Part shown: positions 1-6,696 of the stretch, in pieces
How the letters are laid out: the number at the start of each line of letters is the position of its first letter
Numbering within the stretch: position 1 is the stretch's first letter
Source of the DNA: RGIG995 sp045635765
GTDB lineage: Bacteria; Bacillota; Clostridia; Oscillospirales; UBA644
Direction: 5' to 3'
Assembly: GCA_045635765.1 (NCBI GenBank)
Contig: JAZTWH010000062.1
Span: 1 to 16,543 of the forward strand
Length of the DNA stretch: 16,543 bases
Made by a program: the position numbers and the translations under genes
The notes under the pieces: model-generated
The model's input: only the letters and a program-made list of their open reading frames with translations
Database searches by the model: none
What the model was told of the DNA's origin: nothing

Positions 1-709
1 TTTGGGTTTTTGGGGGCGTGGGGGTGGGGGTACCCGTGGGGCGGGAGGTGGGCCCGCCGGTGCCGGTGGGCGAGGAGCTGTCCGAGGGGGTGGGCGTGCC
101 GACGTTGGATCCCCCGGAAGATCCGGAGGAACCGGCTCCGCCGTCGGAGCCCCCCCCCGGTCCGTCGGTGGAAGAAGACCCGCCCCCGCCGCTGCCCGTA
201 TCCGTCGAGGAATGGGGATTCAGGGAGACCGTAATGGGCGTAGGTGCCGTATGGGAGACGGGGGTATTATTGAACAAAATAAATTTCGTAACAGAAACGG
301 AGATTTCTGTTTCCGATGCCGAAGAATTAACGACCCGGAAGGGCATAGAGATGACAACGCCCGAAGCGGTAATATCGGCAAATCCGCCCCCCGCAATGGT
401 AACACTTCCCGAATTGTTCCCCACGCTGCTGGGAGCCGAATAGATCGTTGGCTTGGAAGACGGCATATCAGGATCCTGCGTTAATTGGACGGCGGTATGA
501 TCGTACGTAAGAACAAACTGAAATCCACCCCACGTAACGTTAGGAAAGGACAATGTTACGGTAAAATATCCGTTGTCTACGGGGGTACTGCTTAAAGAAA
601 AAGCAGAAGTCGCAGAAGTAGGGAAGTCAAGAAAAACAACAGACACCACAAGTGCAAGGGAAAGGAGCACCAATACTATCTTATTCAGGGAAAAATGATT
701 TAACTTCAT
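1..709 (-). CDS. Secreted cohesin-like domain protein with Gly/Ser and Thr/Pro linker (3' end off window)
   Basis: Partial gene entering from the left edge: 236 codons are visible and no stop is reached. The ATG at 709 follows a GAGAGGAAG ribosome binding site about 8 bases upstream. Residues 1-35 look like an export signal (basic start, then the hydrophobic stretch IVLVLLSLALVVSVVF). Residues about 38-165 form a beta-rich domain (VTLSFPNVTWGGFQFVLTYD, then a GSVTIAGGG strand) resembling the cohesin/carbohydrate-binding beta-sandwich. From about 167 it becomes a Gly/Ser-rich linker and then a Thr/Pro-rich linker, as seen between modules of surface and cellulosomal proteins. A further module beyond the edge is expected but not visible. 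It is the third gene of the minus-strand operon, 27 bp after the cohesin-dockerin gene. The cohesin assignment is by pattern only and could be a related adhesin fold. Confidence 0.75.
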   Translation of the reverse strand, partial: MKLNHFSLNKIVLVLLSLALVVSVVFLDFPTSATSAFSLSSTPVDNGYFTVTLSFPNVTWGGFQFVLTYDHTAVQLTQDPDMPSSKPTIYSAPSSVGNNSGSVTIAGGGFADITASGVVISMPFRVVNSSASETEISVSVTKFILFNNTPVSHTAPTPITVSLNPHSSTDTGSGGGGSSSTDGPGGGSDGGAGSSGSSGGSNVGTPTPSDSSSPTGTGGPTSRPTGTPTPTPPKTQ

Positions 710-736
710 TAAGACACTTCCTCTCACAAAAAACGG

Positions 737-1477
737 TTATCCTTCTACCGGGAAGGTTGTTACAACACCTACGACACGTTGCAAAATCAGCATTGCGTCG
801 TAGATAGAAATTTCGGATTCTCCCGAAACCCTCGCCGCATATTTCTGATACTCCTCCAACGTTGTGGTGCCCACCACGTATTGCAAGACCAGCATGGCAT
901 CGTAAACGTCAATCCCATCCCGGGTCAAATCCCCGTACACGAAGGGGTTGTTGCCGTTGGCGATATGCACGGTGGGGGATTCGAGGGGGAAGGGGGTGTA
1001 AGAGACGAGGGGGGTCCCGGCGGAGTTGGTCAGGGTGTTGACGCAGAGGTCGTAGCCGGTCTTGGCCTTGGCCAGATCCTTGACGGCAAAGGTGTAGACC
1101 GCCACGGGGCCGGCGTAATTTGTCATTTTGCAGTCGGTCGCCCCGGTGACCGCCACGAAGTTACAGTAGCCGGCGGCGTTGGCGGAGGAAATCTCCCGGT
1201 GGTCGGTGATAAAATCGTACCCTCTTCCCTTGGCGGTGGCGATCTTCGATCCCTCGTTGACCGAGACCAGGGTCAGTGCCGACGGATCGAATTGAATTCC
1301 CCCATCGAAGGCCGTCCACCGAAGTCCGTTGGTGTAAATCTCCACCGTCAGGGTGGTTTTCTCTGAATTCACAATGGGCCGCATATAAATATAAGGAATG
1401 GTGACGGCGGTGGAGGAAACGGCGGGTATCCCAAGAAGAAAAACCAGGGCAAGGGCCGCGGAAATCAATTTTTTCAT
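737..1477 (-). CDS. Secreted cohesin-like domain protein with C-terminal dockerin
   Basis: Protein of 246 aa. Residues 1-24 are a signal peptide (MKK, hydrophobic core LISAALALVFLLG, Ala/Ser-rich cleavage region). Residues about 28-175 look like a cohesin-type beta-sandwich: TLTVEIYTNG, then AFDGGIQFDPSALTL, then a VYTFAVKD strand. Residues 181-237 are a type I dockerin with two related segments, YGDLTRDGIDVYDAMLVLQ and a second ending in SIYDAMLILQRVVG. The first keeps Asp calcium ligands; the second has Arg, Ser and Glu at the usual D/N/D positions and may not bind calcium. GGAGG lies 6 bases before the ATG, which starts one base after the upstream stop, so translational coupling is likely. 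Having both an apparent cohesin and a dockerin suggests an adaptor role in a protein assembly; this is inferred, not shown. Confidence 0.8.
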   Translation of the reverse strand: MKKLISAALALVFLLGIPAVSSTAVTIPYIYMRPIVNSEKTTLTVEIYTNGLRWTAFDGGIQFDPSALTLVSVNEGSKIATAKGRGYDFITDHREISSANAAGYCNFVAVTGATDCKMTNYAGPVAVYTFAVKDLAKAKTGYDLCVNTLTNSAGTPLVSYTPFPLESPTVHIANGNNPFVYGDLTRDGIDVYDAMLVLQYVVGTTTLEEYQKYAARVSGESEISIYDAMLILQRVVGVVTTFPVEG

Positions 1478-1478
1478 A

Positions 1479-2855
1479 TCAGTCCTCCGTCTTTTTCGGG
1501 ACCGGTTGAGGGGATTTCCCGGTCAAATAGGAAACAATTGCTACGGCATCCGCCCGGTCCACAAGTCCGTTTCCGTCCAGGTCTGCCCCTTCCTTTTGCC
1601 GGGCGGTCAGGGTAAGGTCCCCCGAGACTGCCCCTGCAAGCAAGGAAGCATCGGCGGCGGAAACCGTCCCGTCCCCATTCAGATCTCCAAAGGGCAAAGG
1701 AACCATAGGAAAGGACAGGGACATCTCCCCGACGGTAACGGTGACGGTATATTGCCCCGGTTCGGGGGAAGAATAATTCATCTCACAGGAAGCATCCTCC
1801 ACGGGCTTTTGGGACATATCCTCCTGTAATTCAAACACGGAAAGGGACGACAGGTCGGGCGTGATCCCGTCGTACACGTAAACCCGGTCGGGGGGAAAGG
1901 TAACCGAAAGGACCTGCTTGGTGTATTCCAAAAAGACCCAGCCGGTCTTGCCTTCGTATTCCACCTTGCCCCACTCCCCGGAAATCTCCGTAACGGTCAA
2001 AAGGGCGGTATGGGGAATGGACGCCAAAATTTCTTTATCGGTTCCGGCCCCCGAACGGAGCCGAAGGGTAGAGCCAGGAGTATTGACCCGGACCGGCCCC
2101 GGCTGATACTTGGGCACGGAAGGTCCCTGGCTTCCCGTGGGGGGAAGGTACGTTCCTCCCGATTCCGGGTACTCCGTAGGCATATGTACGTACTCAATAC
2201 CGTACTTTTTATAGGTGTTGGTCAGCTCCTCCCAGGTCCAGTACCAGCTGTCCACCCGACAGGGGATGCCGGTGTTGGCATGGTAAATGTACATTCCGTT
2301 ATCATCGGTGGAAAGAACGATGAAGGAATGCTTGCCGGTGGTGCGGACGTTGGCCCCGGTCTTTACGTCTTTGAACAGATTTTTAACGTTGGCAACGGTC
2401 ATCTCCGAGGGCTTCAGGGAGCCGAGGGAATAATATTTCCCTTCGTTTTCCTTATAATTCTGAGCCCGGTCAATAAAACCGAAGAGCTTGTAAAACATAT
2501 AGTGGGCAAAGCCCATGCATTGACAGGAATAAAGACGGACCAGCTGGCCGTTTTTTTCGGGGTCGTTGTAATCGGAGATACAGTCGCATCCCCCGTAATA
2601 ACTGCACTTATCGTGACAGGTACAGGGCTTACCGGTGTAAGAAAAGTAGGACCCCACGGGGAATTCCGCAAAAACCACGTCCAGCCGACTTGCCACGTAG
2701 GCGTTGTCGGTGTAATCCCCGCCGTTCCCCTTAATTTCTTTAATCACGCCGTGGGAGGTGTGGGTGAAAAAGGGAGAAAACAGGGCCAAAAACCCCATGG
2801 TGAGAATCAAAAAACCGCTTACGGCTCCCCGAAAAATTCGGGATTTTTTTCCCAT
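1479..2855 (-). CDS. Secreted papain/CHAP-like cysteine hydrolase with SH3b, Ig-like and dockerin modules
   Basis: 458 aa from the ATG at 2855, chosen because GAGAGGGGGAAC sits just upstream; a TTG at 2888 would add 11 residues but is less likely. Residues about 11-30 are a hydrophobic signal/anchor. Residues about 60-230 look like a CHAP/NlpC-type cysteine peptidase or amidase: Cys113 in CQCMGFAHYM, His176 in GKHSFIVL and Asn194 in YHANTG are the likely catalytic set. A Cys cluster (C78, C80, C84, C90, C92) precedes it. Then come an SH3b domain (about 255-314, LRLRSGAGTDKEIL...GKTGWVFLEY), an Ig-like domain (about 316-386) and a two-repeat dockerin (about 388-446; FGDLNGDGTVSAADA and ADLDGNGLVDRADA) with intact Asp/Asn ligands. 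The role is probably peptidoglycan or peptide cleavage at the surface, held in a complex through its dockerin. Substrate unknown. First gene of the operon. Confidence 0.85.
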   Translation of the reverse strand: MGKKSRIFRGAVSGFLILTMGFLALFSPFFTHTSHGVIKEIKGNGGDYTDNAYVASRLDVVFAEFPVGSYFSYTGKPCTCHDKCSYYGGCDCISDYNDPEKNGQLVRLYSCQCMGFAHYMFYKLFGFIDRAQNYKENEGKYYSLGSLKPSEMTVANVKNLFKDVKTGANVRTTGKHSFIVLSTDDNGMYIYHANTGIPCRVDSWYWTWEELTNTYKKYGIEYVHMPTEYPESGGTYLPPTGSQGPSVPKYQPGPVRVNTPGSTLRLRSGAGTDKEILASIPHTALLTVTEISGEWGKVEYEGKTGWVFLEYTKQVLSVTFPPDRVYVYDGITPDLSSLSVFELQEDMSQKPVEDASCEMNYSSPEPGQYTVTVTVGEMSLSFPMVPLPFGDLNGDGTVSAADASLLAGAVSGDLTLTARQKEGADLDGNGLVDRADAVAIVSYLTGKSPQPVPKKTED

Positions 2856-2896
2856 GCACCGTTCCCCCTCTCTCGTGTCCTTCCACAAATCGCGTT

Positions 2897-3029
2897 CCTC
2901 TGTCGTGGCGAAAATCCCCGTTCTCGTTATTTACGATTCGCCTCTGTCGTGGCGAAAATCCCCGTTCTCGCTATTTACGATTCGCGTCTGTTGTGGCCGA
3001 AAATCTCGTGTCTCTCTATTTATGATTCA
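2897..3029 (-). repeat. 44-bp tandem repeat, three copies, in a 5' untranslated region
   Basis: Copies occupy 2897-2940, 2941-2984 and 2985-3029. The first two differ at one base; the third is diverged and 45 bp long. Each unit on the minus strand carries CGAATCGTAAATA, then GAGAACGGGGATTTTCG. The repeats lie between the promoter at 3035-3063 and the start codon at 2855, so they should be transcribed as leader RNA. In the two conserved units GCGAATC can pair with GATTTTCGC (7 bp with a UU bulge), so the leader could form a series of similar hairpins. There are no unique spacers, so this is not a CRISPR array. Function unknown. Confidence 0.85.
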
Positions 3030-3034
3030 TTTCC

Positions 3035-3063
3035 ATTATAACAAGCAATCCCCCATCTGTCAA
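3035..3063 (-). promoter_or_regulatory. Consensus sigma-A promoter of the dockerin/cohesin operon
   Basis: On the minus strand the -35 box is TTGACA (3063-3058) and the -10 box is TATAAT (3040-3035), separated by exactly 17 bp. Transcription should start near 3028, giving a leader of about 170 nt before the ATG at 2855. Both boxes match consensus perfectly, which suggests strong basal expression. Confidence 0.88.
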
Positions 3064-3123
3064 CAAATTTCGGACAAAAGTCACATTTTTTTTACTGAAT
3101 TGAACCGTTTTTGGAGGAAGAAT

Positions 3124-3915
3124 ATGGAACCAGTCCCGAAAAACAAAAAAAAAGAAGGGGTTCCCCTGTTTCGGATTCTGCAGATGTTCCGGGAGGCCCA
3201 GGTGGGAGCCTTTGCCGCCCAGGCAGCCTTTTTCGTGATTCTTTCTGCCATGCCCTTTTTGGTCTTTCTCACGGCGGTCCTCCACTACGTTCCCTGGACG
3301 GAGGGGGATCTGATGAAGATTTTGCCGGCGACCTTGGGGGAAGAGGTCCTTCGCCTCCTGCCCGACACCACCCCCACGGCGGCAATTCTTTCGCTGTCGG
3401 CAGTCACGGCCCTTTGGTCGGCCTCCCGGGGAATCGTAGCCCTGACCCGGGGACTGAATCGAATGTACGGACTGACCGAAAGCCGAAATTACGTTTTGCT
3501 TCGCTTCTTCGCCTTTGCGGAAACACTCATTTTGGAAATTGCCCTCATCTGCACCTTGGGAGGTGCCGTTCAGGGAGAGACCCTGGGAAGCGGTTCCCGG
3601 CCCGACGGAGTCTTGCGAGCTTTATTCCGCACGGGAGCCGGATTTTTGTTGCTGACGGGATTTTTTCTCTTTCTTTACACCGTTCTTCCCGACCATTCCA
3701 CAAGCGTCACCCGGCAACTGCCCGGGGCGGCGGGGGCGGCAGTGGGGTGGATTTTGTTTACGGAGGGCTATTCCTTTTACGTGGAAAAGGTGGCCAATTT
3801 CTCCCAGCTGTACGGCACGTTGGCCAACGGGGCCATGCTGATGCTCTGGCTCTGGCTTTGCCTGTGTATTTTGTTCCTGGGGGCCCTGTTAAACCGAATT
3901 CTCTCGCTGTTATAG
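3124..3915 (+). CDS. YihY/BrkB family inner membrane protein
   Basis: 263 aa from the ATG at 3124, preceded by GGAGG at 3113-3117. Upstream in-frame starts would run back through the divergent promoter and repeats, so they were not used. The basic N-terminus is followed by several hydrophobic helices. The segment VGAFAAQAAFFVILSAMPFLVF matches the characteristic first helix of the YihY/BrkB (UPF0761) family, and SASRGIVALTRGLNRMYG and the C-terminal YGTLANGAMLMLWLWLC are also typical. Early members were annotated as ribonuclease BN, which was later withdrawn; the molecular function remains unknown, with transport or envelope roles proposed. It is monocistronic: a hairpin with a T-run follows the stop directly. 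I saw no convincing promoter in the 60-90 bases upstream. Confidence 0.85.
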   Translation: MEPVPKNKKKEGVPLFRILQMFREAQVGAFAAQAAFFVILSAMPFLVFLTAVLHYVPWTEGDLMKILPATLGEEVLRLLPDTTPTAAILSLSAVTALWSASRGIVALTRGLNRMYGLTESRNYVLLRFFAFAETLILEIALICTLGGAVQGETLGSGSRPDGVLRALFRTGAGFLLLTGFFLFLYTVLPDHSTSVTRQLPGAAGAAVGWILFTEGYSFYVEKVANFSQLYGTLANGAMLMLWLWLCLCILFLGALLNRILSLL

Positions 3916-3980
3916 GCAGTCCCGGAGGGCGGCTTTTTTCCCGAGTCCTCTTGCGGTGATAGGCAGTCCCGGAGGGCGGC
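3913..3980. repeat. 21-bp perfect direct repeat carrying the terminator-like hairpin
   Basis: The sequence TAGGCAGTCCCGGAGGGCGGC occurs at 3913-3933 and again at 3960-3980, 47 bp apart. The first copy contains the stop codon of the preceding gene and is followed by T6. The second is followed by GAATCC, so it lacks the T-run needed for termination. The rest of this gap (3981-4103) holds nothing I could identify. Confidence 0.85.
3916..3939 (+). terminator. Probable intrinsic terminator after the yihY-family gene
   Basis: Directly after the TAG stop, 3916-3933 can fold into a short GC-rich hairpin (GC, mismatch, GTCC pairing with GGGC, loop CGGA), followed at once by six T residues. The stem is short with one mismatch, so strength is uncertain. 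Confidence 0.5.
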
Positions 3981-4103
3981 GAATCCTTTCGTCGCTGCAG
4001 CCTTCCCGGGGCAGTCTTTCGACCTGAATCCGGCGTTGTGATGAGCAAGGGGAGGGCAATTTTTGAAAAGTTGTGAACAATTCCCGAGAAAATTTTATTT
4101 TGG

Positions 4104-4132
4104 TTGACAACGGGTCCGTTTTCAAGTATAAT
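4104..4132 (+). promoter_or_regulatory. Consensus sigma-A promoter of the DUF1538-PII operon
   Basis: TTGACA at 4104-4109 and TATAAT at 4127-4132 are separated by 17 bp, a perfect match to the housekeeping consensus. The predicted start near 4139 gives a short leader of about 36 nt with AAGGAGG at 4161-4167. Confidence 0.9.
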
Positions 4133-4174
4133 GGAGGCATAGTACACAAGTGGAAAAGGAAAGGAGGCGGATTT

Positions 4175-5722
4175 GTGAGGTTTCGGAATTTTTCTTTTAA
4201 CCCCCAACTGAAGACCAAGGTCATGGAATCCCTGTCCGCCGTTCTTCCCATTACCTTCATCGTCCTTGCCCTGAGCATTTTTATCGTTCCTTTAGAGGTA
4301 GGAACCGTTGCCATGTTCTTTGTGGGTGCGGTCATGCTGATTTTGGGGATGGGAATGTTCCAGCTGGGGGCGGAAATGTCCATGAGCCCCTTGGGAGAAG
4401 GCATTGGGGTGCAGATTGCGAAATCCAAGACCATGTTTGTGGCAGCGTTGATGGGATTTTTGATGGGATTTCTCATCACCATTGCGGAGCCGGACCTGCA
4501 GGTCTTGTCCAACCAAGTCCCGGCGGTGCCCAATCTGACACTGATTCTGACGGTGGCCGTAGGGGTGGGGATTTTTTTGGCCCTGGCCGTTCTGAGAATC
4601 GTCTTTAAGATCGATCTTTCCATCCTTTTGATGATCTTATATTTGGGGATTTTGATTTTGTCCTTTTTCGTTCCCGGGGAATTCCTCGCCGTGGCCTTTG
4701 ACTCGGGAGGAGTGACCACCGGACCCATGACGGTCCCCTTCATTATGGCCATGGGTATCGGTCTTTCGTCCATGCGAAGCGACAAGGATGCGGCCAGCGA
4801 CTCCTTCGGCCTGGTGGCCCTGTCCAGCGTAGGACCCATTCTGGCGGTCATGGTGTTGGGCTGCTTTTTTCCCACCGCAGATGGGGTCTACGAATCGGCC
4901 TTCGTCCCCCAGGTGGACACCATGAAGGACGTCACGGGGGCCTTTGCCGTGGAAATCCCCCACTACGCGAAAGAAGTGCTGGTGTCCCTTTTGCCCATTC
5001 TTTCGGTATTTGTGATCTTCCAACTGATTTACCGCAGATACCACCGGCGGCAATTTCTGAAGATCTCCGTAGGCTTTGGCTACACCGCCATCGGTCTGGT
5101 CCTGTTCCTGTGCGGCGTCAACGTGGGATTCGCCCCCGTCGGAAGCCAGCTGGGGAGCGAATTGGTCGCAGGAGAACAACGGTGGATCCTGATTCCCGTA
5201 GGGATGCTGATCGGCTATTTCATTGTCAAGGCGGAGCCGGCCATTCAGATTTTAAACAAGCAGGTACAGTCGGTCACCGACGGAATTATTTCCGAAAAAT
5301 CCATGAACTTGGCCCTCTCCGTGGGGGTTGCGGTCAGTATCGGCCTTGCCATGCTTCGGATCCTGACGGGGATCCCCCTTCGGTGGATCATTATTCCCGG
5401 ATACCTGATCGCACTGGTTCTGTCCCGGTTCGTCCCCAAAATCTTCGTGGGGATTGCCTTTGACTCCGGCGGCGTTGCCAGCGGTCCCATGACCTCTACC
5501 TTTCTTTTGCCCCTTTGTATCGGCACCTGCACCAGCGTGGGCAGGAACATCATGACCGACGCCTTCGGGGTGGTTGCCCTGGTCGCCATGACTCCCCTCA
5601 TCGCCATTCAGATCATGGGAGTCCGATACCGCATCAAACTCAACAAGCAACAGAAACAAATTACACCCGACGACCTCATTCCCGCGGACAGCGACGAAAT
5701 CGTCGAACTTGAGGAGGAATGA
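4175..5722 (+). CDS. DUF1538 family polytopic membrane protein with internal duplication
   Basis: 515 aa from the GTG at 4175, chosen because AAGGAGG lies 7 bases upstream and the promoter is just before it; a longer frame back to 4073 would include the promoter. The protein is strongly hydrophobic with many predicted helices. Two homologous halves are visible: EPDLQVL (105-111) matches EPAIQIL (354-360), and AFDSGGVTTGPMT (174-186) matches AFDSGGVASGPMT (428-440), an offset of about 250 residues. This arrangement fits the DUF1538 family, thought to be transporter-like, with the conserved acidic/Gly motifs likely at a central site. The C-terminus ends in an acidic cytoplasmic tail. The substrate is not known. 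The next gene, a PII-like protein, overlaps or nearly abuts its stop, suggesting coupled expression and regulation of this protein. Confidence 0.88.
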   Translation: MRFRNFSFNPQLKTKVMESLSAVLPITFIVLALSIFIVPLEVGTVAMFFVGAVMLILGMGMFQLGAEMSMSPLGEGIGVQIAKSKTMFVAALMGFLMGFLITIAEPDLQVLSNQVPAVPNLTLILTVAVGVGIFLALAVLRIVFKIDLSILLMILYLGILILSFFVPGEFLAVAFDSGGVTTGPMTVPFIMAMGIGLSSMRSDKDAASDSFGLVALSSVGPILAVMVLGCFFPTADGVYESAFVPQVDTMKDVTGAFAVEIPHYAKEVLVSLLPILSVFVIFQLIYRRYHRRQFLKISVGFGYTAIGLVLFLCGVNVGFAPVGSQLGSELVAGEQRWILIPVGMLIGYFIVKAEPAIQILNKQVQSVTDGIISEKSMNLALSVGVAVSIGLAMLRILTGIPLRWIIIPGYLIALVLSRFVPKIFVGIAFDSGGVASGPMTSTFLLPLCIGTCTSVGRNIMTDAFGVVALVAMTPLIAIQIMGVRYRIKLNKQQKQITPDDLIPADSDEIVELEEE

Positions 5723-5727
5723 TCTTT

Positions 5728-6420
5728 ATGAACGAAAAGAAAACCCCGTCCCGGATGTTGTTTCTCATTGCCGCCCCCAAATTTGCGGATAAGGCCGCAA
5801 CGCTGCTTTTGAAAAACAACGTCCCTATTCAGTACAAAATCAGCGGAATAGGAACGGCAACCAGTGAAATGATGGACCTTCTGGGCTTGGGAACGGCGGA
5901 AAAAACCATCATCGCCAGCATTTTGCCCAAATCGGTAGCCAACGAAACCTTAGCACAATTGGACGATACCCTGGAAGAATTGGAACGGAAAAACCGGGGG
6001 ATTGCCTTTACTCTGCCCATCTGCGGACTGAACAAGCTGCTCTTGCGGATGATGGGAGCTTTGGAAGAACAAGCCGCCGGGAAGTCGGAACGAAAGGAAG
6101 GATTGGTTATGACAGAAGGAACTTACGCCCTGATCACCGTCATCGTGAATCAAGGCTACAGCGAAGAGGTAATGAACGCCGCCCGGGGGGCCGGTGCACG
6201 GGGCGGCACCGTTATTCACAGCCGCCGCATTTCCGATGAAAAGATCTCCGCCTCCATGGGCCTCGGCCTTCAGGAAGAACGGGAAATGATCCTGATCGTG
6301 GCCGACGAATCCCGGAAAGTGCAGATCATGCAGGCCGTGGGCACGCAGTGCGGCGTCCACAGCGAGGCCAAGGGCATCGTCCTCGCCCTGCCCATCGACC
6401 AAGTCATCGGCTTACGCTGA
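5728..6420 (+). CDS. Tandem-domain PII-like (P-II family) regulatory protein
   Basis: 230 aa. AGGAGG (5712-5717) is 10 bases from the ATG at 5728 but only one base from the ATG at 5719, so 5728 is preferred. Two PII-like halves are apparent: residues about 9-100 ending in GIAFTLPICGL, and about 131-230 ending in GIVLALPIDQVIGL. The second half has ARGAGARGGTVIHSRR, the glycine-rich GGTVIH loop seen in many PII-like proteins in place of the canonical GDGKIF B-loop. A classic uridylylated T-loop Tyr is not evident. PII proteins are trimeric sensors of nucleotides and metabolites that bind transporters and enzymes; a fused pair would give six domains per trimer or another assembly. Its position after the membrane gene suggests that it gates or senses for that transporter (inference). 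Confidence 0.85.
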   Translation: MNEKKTPSRMLFLIAAPKFADKAATLLLKNNVPIQYKISGIGTATSEMMDLLGLGTAEKTIIASILPKSVANETLAQLDDTLEELERKNRGIAFTLPICGLNKLLLRMMGALEEQAAGKSERKEGLVMTEGTYALITVIVNQGYSEEVMNAARGAGARGGTVIHSRRISDEKISASMGLGLQEEREMILIVADESRKVQIMQAVGTQCGVHSEAKGIVLALPIDQVIGLR

Positions 6421-6466
6421 CCCTCCAACCCGGGGGCCGATCCATCGAGTTTGCCCCTTCCCTCTG

Positions 6467-6632
6467 AGGCCGGGCCAGGGCGTGAGTTGAGCCTTTGGTA
6501 AAGGCCGGGCCAGGGCATAGGTTGAGGTTGAGCCTTTGGTAAAGTGAGTTGGCCCGTTGGTCTAAGGGCCGGGCCATGGCGTGAGTAGGCCTTTTTGTCT
6601 AAGGGCCGGATTGCGGCTCACGGGGACCTTTT
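6467..6632. repeat. Degenerate GGCCGGGCCA-containing tandem repeats
   Basis: Two clear units, 6467-6501 and 6502-6543, begin AGGCCGGGCCAGGGC and end GAGCCTTTGGTAA. A partial unit (6544-6565), a third (6566-6602, GGGCCGGGCCATGGCGTGAGT...TCTAA) and a fragment (6603-6632) follow. Spacing is about 35-42 bp and irregular. It occupies the gap between the converging PII and DAHP synthase genes. No coding frame with family resemblance was seen. The 6421-6466 stretch before it holds nothing recognisable. Confidence 0.75.
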
Positions 6633-6650
6633 GGGGGGCTTTCAAATACA

Positions 6651-6690
6651 AAAAAATTCCCCGGAACAGGAACGTTCCGGGGAATTTTTT
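6651..6690. terminator. Strong bidirectional intrinsic terminator
   Basis: A perfect 17-bp inverted repeat: left arm 6651-6667 (six A then TTCCCCGGAAC), loop AGGAAC (6668-6673), right arm 6674-6690 ending in a T-run that extends to 6692. It gives a GC-rich stem followed by U-runs in both directions. It lies 6 bp past the DAHP synthase stop on the minus strand and ends the nine-gene operon. For the plus strand it would stop readthrough from the PII gene about 230 bp upstream. Confidence 0.92.
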
Positions 6691-6696
6691 TTGGAA

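Noticed and set aside
2897..3029. CRISPR array
   Set aside because: Units abut without unique spacers and there are only three copies.
2010..3041. 343-codon plus-strand ORF across the cysteine hydrolase gene and the 44-bp repeats
   Set aside because: Shadow of a minus-strand gene with clear SH3b and catalytic motifs; its C-terminus is only translated repeat.
2758..3123. Long N-terminal extension of the YihY-family protein
   Set aside because: It would overlap the divergent gene's start, the repeats and the minus-strand promoter; the ATG at 3124 has GGAGG and the normal family length.
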